From Datisca glomerata (Eukaryota > Streptophyta > Magnoliopsida > Cucurbitales > Datiscaceae): 64,000 nucleotides of DNA. Under the pieces are notes generated by a model. It was not told the origin of the DNA, did no database searches, and worked only from the letters and a program-made list of their open reading frames with translations. The stretch covers positions 342,043 to 406,042 of the forward strand of contig QANY01002785.1 of NCBI GenBank assembly GCA_003255025.1. Reading direction: 5' to 3'. Each line of letters opens with the position of its first letter. The first letter of the stretch is position 1. The position numbers and the translations under genes were made by a program. This document shows positions 31,310 through 42,473 of the stretch, one piece after another.

Positions 31310-32098
31310 CCCCTTTATCAGAAGTTACGAGAGCAACACATGAGCTTATTTGTCTTTGTCGATCTCTCACTTATAGGTGCATCATGGGGCAATTCGGACG
31401 AGAGTACGCGTTACATTTCTGATATTTTGATAGCCACGTGACTTGGACAATATATTTTTGCTCCATTTAATTTCTCCCGTCATTGGATATTGGTCGTCCT
31501 AGATTTTTATGAGAGAAATGCATATATCTTTGACTCTATTAATAACTTTAGTCATAAGGACCCAAAAGATGTTGTTACGAAGTAAGTTTTACTCTATAGT
31601 TAATAATTAAATGTGTTATGAATTACACTAGATATAATTAAGGGTTAAAATTTCTAACGCAAGGCTTTTAATATTGCTAGAACTATGCTACAACGCACAA
31701 TTAGGAAATCCTTGAAGTGGATAAAACCTCAGGTATTTATTTATACATTTATATTTTATGTCTTTGCCAAGTGTATAGATTTATTAATCTATATAATTAA
31801 TTTATATAATAGTGTCCAAAGCATGCTAGGTGCATTGAATGTAAGTATTTTGTTTTGTGTTTCATGAAACATATAATCGAGAATCGTAACAAGTTTTTGA
31901 ATGAAATGGTATGTAAACTAATTATTGTTTTATATTTAATATATTCTATTGATAGTGTAGAATAGTTTGACTAACGTAATTGTTATTTTTTTATGGCAGT
32001 TCATGAATAAATCAACGTATACACAAAAAGAGATTGATGAAGTACGATTTGAATGGTCTGATCACTTCACCGAGTATATGTGTTGCCGATTGGGATAG
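31310..32098 (+). pseudogene. Ulp1-like (C48 peptidase) gene of a CACTA-type element
   Basis: Plus strand exons separated by introns. 31440-31580 encodes GQYIFAPFNFSRHWILVVLD F and YERNAYIFDSINNFSHKDPK, containing the HW and D landmarks of C48 proteases. 31855-31911 gives CFMKHIIENRNKFLNEM (region after the usual catalytic Cys), and 32000-32098 gives FMNKSTYTQKEIDEVRFEWS DHFTEYM. Plant CACTA elements often carry such Ulp1-derived ORFs. Stops break it and the Q/C catalytic context (QxxxxDCG) was not found. Confidence 0.6.
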
Positions 32099-32299
32099 CT
32101 AGCTTTAGGTCGCATTTTGATTTTTATGATTGTAAATAAGTGACTCGGTGTAATAAGTTACATATTAAATATTATTAGAAGTGGTCTACAAATTATTCTT
32201 AATGAATTGTGGTCGTATTCTATGTAGGATTGTACATGTTTTTATTTGCAGGATTGAGGAAATAAAATTGAAATTTATTTTTTAAATTTTGTTGCATCA

Positions 32300-32560
32300 A
32301 ACATGACGGGTTATATAAACCGTCGTTACTGAAGTTTCAAAAATGACAGAGTCTATATGAACCGTCATTTTTAATGTTGTTCAACAACGACAGGTTATAT
32401 GACCCGTCGTTCTAGAGACTACATTAACGACAGCTTATAGCCCACCCGTCGTGTTTTAACACTTCACACCATGTGCCTTTAAATTTTTTTATTCCTGCAC
32501 CGTGGAATTGGTCATCATTCACGATGGGGTATATATAACATGTCGTCCTTTATCACACGT
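32300..32560. repeat. CACTA-type subterminal repeats
   Basis: Units GACGGGTTATATAAACCGTCGTT, GACAGAGTCTATATGAACCGTCATTTT, GACAGGTTATATGACCCGTCGTT and GATGGGGTATATATAACATGTCGTC, each a small palindrome. They lie just before the TNP2 start at 32865, where 5' subterminal repeats of a CACTA element would sit. Confidence 0.7.
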
Positions 32561-32864
32561 TTTAACATAAAAATAACCGCGCGAGTTCTTTTCTTTTATT
32601 CTCTCCCTGTTTCTAATATATCGATATTGTCTCTGCGTCTCGTCGTCATCTTCGATTCTCTATTTCGCCTTTGAATCAATTAATTCCTCGTCTACTTAAA
32701 CTTGAGATCTCATTTACATTCAACAAATGATTCTCTGATTTCTTTTTTATGCGTTCAACTCACAAATTTGGAAGGTATATTTCTCTTTTTCTCTATCTTT
32801 TTTAATTTATTTACGTTAATTCTCGGGTAATAATGAGTTTTCAATATATGTTTGTATTCTCAGA

Positions 32865-33383
32865 ATGGATAAATCATGGATGTTTATGGATAGAACATCT
32901 ACAAATTATGACATTGGGGTTGATAATTTTCTCAAGTATGCAATGGAGCATAGTAATGACCCTTATTTCTTACGTTGTCCGAGTGTGGAATGTGGGAATC
33001 TCAAACGTTTCACTTTCTCTGAGGTAAGAAATTACTTATTCATGAATGGTTTGCTTATGATAGGGAAATAGATGGTAAACTACATCACTCAGCCGATTCT
33101 CCATCTTGGAAGCTTATAGACCACAAGTGGCCGAATTTCACAGCCGAGCCAAGACACCTTTGGCTAGCTATTGCAGCAGATGGGATAAATCCATTTAGTT
33201 TTCTTAGTAGTAAATATAGTTGTTGGCATGTTATTATGGTGATATATAATCTGTCTCCATGGTTGTGCATGAAAAGAAAATATAAGATGTTAACATTGTT
33301 AATAGCTGGTCCTAAGCAACCAGGAAATGATATTAATGTTTATCTAGCACCTTTGATTGATGATCTTAAAGTTCTCTAGGAAG
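32865..33383 (+). pseudogene. CACTA transposase (TNP2) N-terminal part
   Basis: Starts MDKSWMFMDRTSTNYDIGVD, then FLKYAMEHSNDPYFLRCPSV ECGNLKRFTFSEVRNYLFMN G, the transposase-associated domain (PF13963). After a gap at about 33075-33108 it reads WKLIDHKWPNFTAEPRHLWL, AIAADGINPFSFLSSKYSCW and GPKQPGNDINVYLAPLIDDL K, which is the TNP2 core (PF02992). The middle section between these domains is deleted and the rest is missing after about 33400, where Copia-2 sequence begins. Confidence 0.88.
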
Positions 33384-33559
33384 TGGAGATTTACTAGGAA
33401 ACTCTGGTGGAGGCCCGCAGCGATACTGATGTGCAAATCATTCGTCTGACTTGGGTATTGAGTTATAAAATCTCAACCATAGTACGTATTATTAATCATA
33501 GTTAACTGTCTCAATAAATATAATAGAATACCAGTGTTTCTAATGGCAGAATCCTAACA

Positions 33560-33577
33560 TCTCTCACTTGCAGTAAA
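33560..33577 (-). other. Copia-2 polypurine tract
   Basis: Minus strand TTACTGCAAGTGAGAGA, next to the 3' LTR edge TGTTAGGATT. Confidence 0.65.
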
Positions 33578-33599
33578 GCACTTCTGCAACTAGCTTAAT

Positions 33600-35586
33600 C
33601 CCCATGTTCGCCACATGTGATCCAAAGACATTTATGGCTAATATCTTTGTAGATGCCTCTGCCAGGTTCTCTTTTAGAGCTATCTTAGAGACAACTATAT
33701 ATCCTCTATATATGATCTCTCTAATGAGATTGTACTTTGTTCAATGTGTTGCCTCCATGATGTTTTGAGATTCTTTGGATTGTGTGATTGCACCTGAATT
33801 ATCAAAATAAATTGTGTTGGAAATTCTATCAATTGTTTCAATCTCTCTAAATCTTCTAGGAACTTCCATAGCCAAACAACTTCTTTTGCAGATTTTGAAG
33901 TAGTTACATATTTAGCTTATATGGTTGATTTTGGAATATAATTCTATTTTTCCTCCCTCTAATTGACCGCTCCACCTTTCAGAGTAAACACATAGCCTGA
34001 GGTAGACTTCTTAGATTCTCTATCAGATTAAAATCTAAATCGATAGACCCAACTATTACGAGACTCTCACTATGGTGAAAAAGCATATAATCCATTGTTC
34101 TCCTTAAGTACTTGAGTATATGATTCACTACTACCAAGTGTTCTCTACCTGGATTTTATTAATATCTTTTGAACATTCCTAATGTGAAACAAATATCTGG
34201 TATGGTGAACAACATTTCATACATGAGACTTCCTAGTTTTGAAGCATAGGGAATCATCTTAATGATATCTATCTCATCCTATTTCATAGGATATTGATAT
34301 TTGGATAATGAATCCCATTTCCGAAAGGTAGCTGACCTATCTTGGAATCCTGCATCGTAAACCTCTTCATAACCTTATCAATATACGCAGATTGGGTATG
34401 CATATTCTTCTAGATCTTTGATCACGAATTATCTTGATTCCAAGAATATCACAAATGTCACTTCTCCCAGGTCCTTCATATCAAACTTATCCAATAGTCA
34501 CAACTTTAAGTTTCATATTAACCCTAAAACACTCGTAATAAACATAATGTCATCTATGTAAACAACCAATAAAACTACTATCTTTCCTTCCGATCTCTTG
34601 TAATACACACTTCACCAGAATTTTGACAAAAACCAAAAGACTTGATTGCTTGATCGAACTTGATGTTCCAATGCCTTGATGCTTGCTTAAGTGCATATAT
34701 AGACCGATTTAAATTGCAAACCATTTTTCCTAGCATTTTGCAATGAATACCTCAGGCTCAGACATAAAGATCTTCTCTTAAATATTTCCATTCAGAAATG
34801 CGATCTTGACATCCATTTCTCAAATCTCAATATCGAGATGAGCCGCAGTGGACAACAATATCCTTATAGAATTAAGCATGGCCACTAGTGAAAAAGTCTC
34901 CTCATGATTGATTCTCTCCTTTTAAGTATATACCCATTTGCAACAAGCCTAGCTTTGAAGGTTTCCACCTTCCCGTCTATGCCACACTTCCTTTTGCATA
35001 CACACTTGCACCTAATGGGTTTTACCCCCTCAAGTGTTGCTTGTACGTACAAGCTCTCATACTCCAATAATATACATTGAATCCATTTCAGATTCCATCA
35101 CCTTTTTCCAATAATCTAAACATCAGCATCTTTAAAAACCCCATTATAGTTCCAGGGGTATGAGTCATGATCTACCGAGACAGACTCAAAAGTCTCCCAA
35201 GAACATCGATCTACCTCTTAGCGGATGTGATTCCCTCCCACTACGTGTGGTTATGTAGTACAAGGAAGTACTTCATTTTCGTTCTCTTTATTAAATACAT
35301 CTCTAGACTTTTCTGACTCGTCTTTCACGCTAGTGTTATAATCGGCTCACTCTTTCAAAACAATGCTACCTTTAGACCTGAAGTTTGTATTATAGTCATT
35401 TTTTAAGAAGAAAATATCTTGTGTTAACAAATACTTTCTAATTTTGGTACTATAAAATAAGAATCCTCTTATTCCTTTTGCATACCCTACAAAAATAGGT
35501 ACCTTTGATCTAGGGTCCAACTTAGCAACATTCTCCCTCAGCACTTGTGTTGGAAGGAAATAGATTATGAATGTATATAGTTGCAT
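33600..35586 (-). pseudogene. Copia-2 integrase / RT / RNase H remnant
   Basis: Minus strand 35586-35347 encodes VLRENVAKLDPRSKVPIFVG YAKGIRGFLFYS, the copia integrase C-terminal (GKAR/FVGY) region. 35067-34885 gives LEGVKPIRCKCVCKRKCGID GKVETFKARLVANGY, the RT start. RT pieces MDVKIAF-like near 34810 and RNase H pieces to 33600 follow, with many stops. Local duplication is visible: CTCCCTCAGYACKTGTGT occurs at 35533 and 35589, and GATTATGAATGTATATAGTTG at 35564 and 35735. Confidence 0.75.
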
Positions 35587-36779
35587 TCTCCCTCAGTACG
35601 TGTGTCAAAAGGAACTATGATTATCAACTTAGCAGTATGATCCCATACCCCAAATATGCGGATGATGCAAACTAGGTTTATGTTCATTCCATCACTCTAG
35701 TGGAGTCTCATGTATAGCTTTAGAAGGAACTAGATTATGAATGTATATAGTTGTTTCCAAGGCATTTTCCCAAAAGGAAACAATAAGCGTAGAATAGCTC
35801 AGCATATATCTCATAATGTTCAAGAGAGTTTTATTTCTACTCTCTAACTACACCATTTAACTGAGAAGTCCCTGGTGTAGTGAATAGGGATTGAATCCCA
35901 TTTTCCACTAAGTATTTCATAAATGTCACAGAGAGATATTCGACTCCTTGATTTGATCAAACACATTTAATCTTTCTATATAATGCATTCATGACTTCTG
36001 CTTTAACTCTTTGAACTACTTAAAAGTTTCATATTTCTTACGCATTAAATAGATGTAGCCGTAACTAGAGTAATGATCTCTGAAAGTCACGAAATACTCA
36101 TAGTAGGCTCTAGCTTGGACATTCATTGGTCCACATAAGTTAGTAGGGACTAAACTAACTCCAATGGCTCTAAAGTTCTATTTTTTTTTCTTAAAATGCC
36201 TCTTGGTTATTATGCGTTGAATATATTATTCTCAGATTGGTAAAATTCTTATTCTGAAAGAGCTAAAAGACTCATCTCTTACTAGTAGCTACAACCTAAG
36301 TTCCACAAATAGGTTTTGTCAGCTTGAGAAACCTTTTTATTCTTTGGGTATACTATATGAAAAATTATCACTTTAGTATCATGCAACATGACTCTGTTAG
36401 GAGTAATAAAATACAAACCATCAACCAATGTAATAGAACACATGAGACTCTTATTTCTTTTAATAGCTAATATATTTGAAAATAAAATGAAAAACGTCCC
36501 AAGTCAAGAGAGAAAATTTTAATTAAGTTTCTCCCAATGTCTGGTACATAAAGACAGGCTAACAAAGTAATACTCCTAAAATCGTCAATATAGAGAGTAA
36601 CTACACGATTAAGACAATTGAAAGCCGCACATTCCCTCCAAGAAAAACTTACAGTTCTCCCTCACTTAGTCTTTTTATTTCCTGGAACCCCGGCAAAGAA
36701 TTACATATATGATTAGTGGTTGGATAATCTACACAACAGGACCTGGTAGAATTACCAACTAAACATGTGCCTTTGTTCT

Positions 36780-37260
36780 TCTTTTTAGAAAGTCTCACAT
36801 TTTTGCTTTTCAATGGCATGTCTTACCGTGATGGAAACACTTGCTCTTTCTTCTTCTAGAATTCTCCTTGCTTAGAAACTTTCTTCTTCTTTACCTTCTT
36901 AAGCTTAGGCTTAGGCCCAAGAGAAGTAGAAGTTTGCATCATATTCACGTTAGGTGGGACCTGCAATATATTCTCTCCCAACTAGAGTTGACTCATCAAT
37001 TTGGTTAAATTATATTTAAGCTTATTCATGACAAATCAACCATGTAAAGGTTGAATGAGTCTGAAAGAGAAGACAATACTACATCAATCTGTGTCCCTCC
37101 CTCGATTTCATCCCTTAGGATCTCCATCTTGTTAAGATAACTGATCACCTGAAGTAAATGATCTCTGACAAGAGTTCTTGGCTTTATCTTAGTATTCATG
37201 AGAACCTTTATGGTTTACAGCTTAGAGAGTTGGTCGCCCTTGGTTTCTAAACATACTATG
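36780..37260 (-). pseudogene. Copia-2 gag remnant
   Basis: Minus strand includes a lysine-rich nucleocapsid stretch with a KCFHHGKTCH-like damaged zinc knuckle near 36830 and a protease-like NHICNSLPGF segment further on. Weak, frame-broken. Confidence 0.5.
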
Positions 37261-38261
37261 GGTTAATAATAAGTGACATTAGGTAATTCATCAACCTAAT
37301 CCTTAGCAACCTAATCCTTAGCAACCTACTCCGATTAAACAAACATACTCAATTATTATTTTATTTAAGCTAATACAATTTTATCTAAACTATAATAATA
37401 TCATGATTTTATTAGGCACTAATAAAATATCTACAAAGATTATTAAAATAAAAAATTTCATTTAAATAAACCTAATATCATGATTCTATGGTTAGTCATT
37501 TTATGTCCTTAATCGATTACGCTTGATTTTATCTTCATTATGCAATCACACATATTTATCTTTTTCAAAACCTAGAGCCACGTGAATTCTAAGAGGTTAT
37601 GTGCATAAAATAAAATTATCTAAGCATGCACGGGATAAAACACAAAAAAATTAAAATATCTAAAGTAACCCTAACCTTGCATAACCCTACTCCTATCTCA
37701 ATTTCAAAATTGATCTTTCTGATAGGCTTAGATCTGATCCCCGGGCACAATATTCAACTATTGATTGCCACCATCGATCTCACCACTAGTAATCGTTGAC
37801 TGCCACATGGGAACCACGAGCTTTATTCCATTCTAAGGAACCGAATCACAAAAAATTGGAAAGTTCTCATCACTCCCAAGCGCATCAACTTTGGATTTGA
37901 TCAGGAAAATGTCAATGTGACAACGAATTTTCATCCATTTTGGATTCCCTATTTAAATAGATTCGATCTCCAACCCGGTTTGAATAATTACGTCATAAAA
38001 ATCCTTACTTTCTTAAGAAAAATTCATAAGAATCTATAAAAATTAAATACGAACCTATAGTGAGAAATAATATGTTCATAGATTGTCCATATAATTACAT
38101 AACCACTAGAAGATTACACGTAAAATCTAAACAGTAAACAGTAATCCATGCAAGGGAGATTAAATCAAAATAATCCTTCAAAAATTGTTAGGGTTCTACG
38201 AAAACAGTAATCCATAGGGTATTTGTTCTAATAATACATATCTAATAAATAGAATTAGAGT

Positions 38262-38276
38262 ATGACTTAGATACCA
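38262..38276 (-). other. Copia-2 primer binding site
   Basis: Minus strand TTGGTATCTAAGTCATAC, of tRNA-Met type (TGGTATCAGAGC) with changes. Confidence 0.65.
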
Positions 38277-38278
38277 AA

Positions 38279-39000
38279 TGAAAGGATTAATGTAGCAAAA
38301 AACTATCCCACTCTTAAAATCTAACTATTAAGATATGTCGTAGTCTATGCTAGAATGAATATAGAAATCATAACCTTGATGCATGCACTCGCAATTGAAG
38401 TTTTTTCTTCGAGATCTGATTTCTTGATCTACGCATAAATCATCCTTGATCTACGCTCTGAGTTGTGGATAACGTGACAAAAGTGGCCGCCCACATTGTT
38501 AATTACCGTTGCCATGTACCAGTGGTTATCATTGTGATCCACCATGACCCATGAATCAATACCTTATGATCTTCCTCAATGTTCGTCGAGTCATCAACCG
38601 ACTACTGTGTTTGGACACTTGGAAGAATCAAAAGTCTCCTCTTCTTAATTTTCTACTAGGAAGGATATTAGCCTCCCTAAGGTTTTCTCTTCTGTCACTA
38701 ATGACGTCAATTAGGCTTCACCTGCATATCTGAAAGAAGCCTCCTATCAATAGTGAAAATGCCTATAAACCAATTGTCAGGATTACATAAAAATTATCTC
38801 TTAATTAAAACTAATTAAATTATTTATAATTAATCATTTTCATCATTAAAATTAAGATCGGCTTGGTTGACTACTAGGCATACATGTCGTATCTATTTAC
38901 TATCACTATGACAATACCTATAATCCTCAGGCTAGTTTAGGGACCATAAGGATAAAATATTCAAAGGTAAATAATTAATGAATTCTAATGGCCAAACACA
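38279..39000 (-). repeat. Copia-2 5' LTR (right edge uncertain)
   Basis: Begins (plus) TGAAAGGATTAATG next to the primer site. The only similarity to the 3' LTR remnant is the short block near the end, so the edge is a best guess. Confidence 0.45.
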
Positions 39001-39540
39001 TGATCGGTTTATTAAATATTAATTATACTTTATCCCACTATAAATTTGTGACTGAACTTCGTTTCTACTTGATACAATTATCATTAGCCTCTTATTTATT
39101 ATGTGTTACCTCTCTAAGAAATAGCACCGTCTATAGTTGGATAAAGTATTATCTAACAAATGTATACATATCTTATTCCTTTCACTACAAATCTCATTAT
39201 ACTAGTCAACCATGATAATTTTTTTACTAAGGAGTCAGGTAAAATTATCAAATCTTTAATAATCTATTAGAGATATTAAGCGTTTAGTTTACTATGATCA
39301 CATAAACAAATTTGTTTAGGGGTACTATATCTTTTAGTTGCATTTGAAATTTGATTCAAATCTATTTGAAAAGAGAAGAGAATGGAACTACAAGACTTCT
39401 AATTGAGGTTGTTTTCTCGGTTCAAGGTGAAAAAATCCACTCCTAGAACTTCATTCTAGGTTTGTGTACTTGATTCCGGTAAATTTATATATCTACGTAT
39501 TAGAAAATTTTGATCTGGGAGTCTATGATGGGTCGACCCA
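39001..39540. other. No gene recognised
   Basis: AT-rich flank between Copia-2 and Copia-3; may include more LTR sequence of either. Confidence 0.4.
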
Positions 39541-39878
39541 ACCCAAGTTTTGAAAGGAATGATTGATATTTTTTCACATGAAAAACTACTAATGGTGGTT
39601 AATATAAAAAAAACTACCATTAACTTCCATGTGGGAAGAACATCATTTTTTATTTTTGAGAAGAAAATCGGACCTACTAAAAAACTATAGAGAAAATCAT
39701 TCCTCCAAGACTAAAATCAAGTTTTCACATACAAAATCAAAGGCTCGTAATTCGTTTTCGTGGAACAAGTGGGGAGTTCATTTTCGTGATTTCCTATAAG
39801 ATCCGGCACGTAATTCGTCAATTCGATCAATTTCGCTGCATAATCAAGTAAGTATATTTGACTCCATTATTTTCTACA
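39541..39878 (+). repeat. Copia-3 5' LTR (start uncertain)
   Basis: Aligned to the 3' LTR from GTTAATATAA (39599) to TTTTCTACA (39878). The true start may be as far left as about 39460. Confidence 0.7.
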
Positions 39879-39879
39879 T

Positions 39880-39891
39880 TGGTATCAGAGC
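39880..39891 (+). other. Copia-3 primer binding site
   Basis: TGGTATCAGAGC, a perfect match to the plant tRNA-iMet primer site, 1 bp after the 5' LTR. Confidence 0.92.
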
Positions 39892-40690
39892 ATAATTGTG
39901 ATGTTTTCATGCCTAGATAATTATCAAAAAATTGTTTCACGAGTATTTATACAATACTAGTTTGTATGTTTTGAATTTTCTGGAAAACTGTTATTTAAAT
40001 TCACTACCCGTTGTTGTAATCAATTTGAGAAACAGAACCATAGAATGTCATTCTTTGCATAAAGATTAAGTTCATTTTAGGTAGTTTTTTACTTCTTTGA
40101 CTCTGTAATTTGTACTTGTTTAATTAGGCAGTGGGTTCGTTCATTTTTTATTGTGTTTAGACATTATGAATCAAGGATTCATTGATTTTTTTTATGCCGA
40201 ATCGGGATTAAAAAAGGATTATGTTGGATTTTGGGTAATGGTAATTAAAATCATTTGGAAAATCAGTGGCTATAACAATTTTTCAAGTTAATTGATTTTT
40301 GAGACCTTGGTTACTGATTATGTGATTTTTGGCCTTTTATAGTTTTTTGGCTTGTTTTAATTCAGTGAATAATCCAATTAAATTTGTTTTAAATTTGTCC
40401 CAATTTGAGTATGTAAAAGTGTTTCAAGACTTCAATGCAGTTTTTTTATGTTACGGCATTTATAGTTTATATATTTAAAATGTCTACACCCTTTACGTGA
40501 AAAATGGAAGTTACAGACTTGAACACATTGCAATCATTTTTCATGTGGAGATGCGAGTAGTTCAAAAAATTGTACGTTTTCCTTTGTGATTATTCAAGTT
40601 TGCATATTTTTTATATATATAACTGGGTCATCTAATAGTATCTCCATACATATAAGTTTTTTAATTGATAAAAATTATTTATATGTTAGT
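39892..40690 (+). other. Copia-3 leader; no gene
   Basis: T-rich untranslated sequence with no open frames of note. Confidence 0.5.
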
Positions 40691-40698
40691 ACAAAAAT

Positions 40699-41169
40699 AT
40701 GGATTGGGACCCAGATTATGACGGATCATATAGTTTGTACTATGAACTTTGCGAGTACAAATTGAATCCACATCACAACATGATTGAACATGTAATACAT
40801 TTGAGTAGAATGTACAATGGAGTGCAAAAAATGGGCATTGAAGTTGAGATAGATATATGCAAAATTCTTCTCAATTCCTTACCAGGCTTGTGGAATGCTG
40901 ATAAAGAAGAGATCATGGAAAAGTATACCTCTGAAGAATATGAGAGTATTACAGAAGATCTCATATCAAGAGAGGAGCGAAATATAAATTCTCGAATTCA
41001 CCGATCAACTACATTATCTCAATTCTTAAATCTTCAGAGCGCATGGTTGCGCCTTAGCGTAGATAGGAAGGGACATACACTTAATGGAGTCTCATGTTCA
41101 AGTGTTGAACACATTGTGAGGTCCCATTTCTTTTGCATATATGATGATTGTTTTAACATCTTTTTCTAA
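40699..41169 (+). CDS. Unexpected intact gag-like ORF upstream of Copia-3 gag
   Basis: A 156-codon frame starting MDWDPDYDGSYSLYYELCEY. Residues 11-100 (ELCEYKLNPHHNMIEHVIHL, MGIEVEIDICKILLNSLPGL W, EEYESITEDLISREERNI) have the pattern of copia/gypsy gag helices (length-N..M.EHV..MS.M...L...G..V......ILLNSLP..W). It is uninterrupted although the proper gag 300 bp downstream is broken. It might be a gag piece from another element lodged in the leader, or a domesticated or non-autonomous gag. C-terminal third is unrecognised. No zinc knuckle. Confidence 0.45.
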   Translation: MDWDPDYDGSYSLYYELCEYKLNPHHNMIEHVIHLSRMYNGVQKMGIEVEIDICKILLNSLPGLWNADKEEIMEKYTSEEYESITEDLISREERNINSRIHRSTTLSQFLNLQSAWLRLSVDRKGHTLNGVSCSSVEHIVRSHFFCIYDDCFNIFF

Positions 41170-41492
41170 CTAAGTTGCCATATTTAGTATAAGCTTTTAT
41201 TTTGTGTATATACTTTTCACGTATGATATTAACTGAGTGGGAGTTATGATAAATGAGATTAATGTATTCTCATATGTGATATGATTTGGGCATATAACTA
41301 AGTAATGATGATCTGATATTTTGTATGAGAGATGATTGTAAGCACTGTGAACTTTTGATCCTATACTCAATATCACATCATTATTGACTTAGTTAAGTTT
41401 GCCATAACTTTAAGATGTGAATGTCTATTTTGTTTCTTTTGAAGTGCTAGAATTTATATGCACTGTTGTGTTATATGTTATAGTTGATATGG

Positions 41493-42473
41493 CTTCCGCA
41501 AATACAATAACTGAACTGAACAAAAGTGAGAACTGAATGGTGATAATTTTGATATTTGGCATCGAAAAGTTCAGTATATTCTCGAGGAACAATAAGTTCT
41601 GGAAACTCTTGAAAACAATATGACTGAACTGAAGATGGTATTTCTACTCAACATAGAAGAGATCAAGAGGCTTGAAACGAAAGAACAACTTAGTTGAGTT
41701 GCATGTAAGATGATGAAATGTGTGAGTTTGAAAAGTTTGAAGTTGCCAAGGATATGTGGGATACTCTAAAATAAAAATTTGGTTTGACTTCAGCAACATG
41801 ACTAAGACAGCTCATGATCAAATTTGACACCTACGTGAAGCGTCAGCGTCAGCATCGCATAATGAAACAATTTTTGAGAGAGATGTCAAACATGATCTGA
41901 GAGTTAAAGAGTGGGCATGCACTAGCTGATGAACAATAAGTTCATGTTGTCATTCGCTCCCTCCCTCAAAATTGGGAACACATGAAGGTCAACATGACGC
42001 GCAATGAAAATATAAAAACTTTTAATGATATTGCACGTCATGTGGAATTAGAAGCTGCTAAAACTTTTACTCAAGCTTATGTTGCTGAAATAAGTTCCCA
42101 AAAGAGAGGTTTCACGAGAAAAGGAAATTGTAAATTTTTCAATAAAGGAAAGAAAAGAAAAGGTGCAAATCCACAGCACAAAGGTAAGAAACCTGAGACC
42201 AACCATCATATAAGAGGCAAACGTGGCAGTGAAAGGAAGAACAAGAGTAAGATGAAATGCTATAACTGTGGCATTTTGGGTCACTTTGCACGTGAATGCA
42301 CTGCGTCTCCTAGTGAACCCAAGAAAGACAAGGTACTTTCTAATATTACTTCTCACCGTTGTTATGTTTTTAGCAATGTGTTACTAACTGAATCTTATCA
42401 TGTATGGACTGTAGATTTAAGAGCAACCGATCATGTAGCTAGAGAGAGGGGAGCATTTATGGAGTATCGTTGA
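41493..42473 (+). pseudogene. Copia-3 gag
   Basis: Starts MASANTITELNKSEN; a shift gives LNGDNFDIWHRKVQYILEEQ (copia gag start). After several breaks, 41982-42473 is open: MKVNMTRNENIKTFNDIARH VELEAAK, then lysine-rich sequence, then CYNCGILGHFARECT, an intact CX2CX4HX4C zinc knuckle (about 42258-42299). It continues into VWTVDLRATDHVA, where the protease DSGATDHVC motif has become DLRATDHVA. Confidence 0.85.

Larger units (their letters stand above)
33420..39000 (-). mobile_element. Copia-2: degenerate Ty1/copia retrotransposon
   Basis: Minus strand. A 3' LTR remnant ends on the plus strand at 33559 (..AATCCTAACA), directly followed by a purine tract (minus CTGCAAGTGAGAGA). An RT-integrase-gag order follows, with a primer site at 38262-38276 and a 5' LTR starting TGAAAGGATTAATG at 38279. 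The left edge in the TNP2 remnant and the right edge near 39000 (..CTAATGGCCAAACACA versus ..CTAATGGCAGAATCCTAACA) are uncertain. All frames are broken. Confidence 0.75.
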
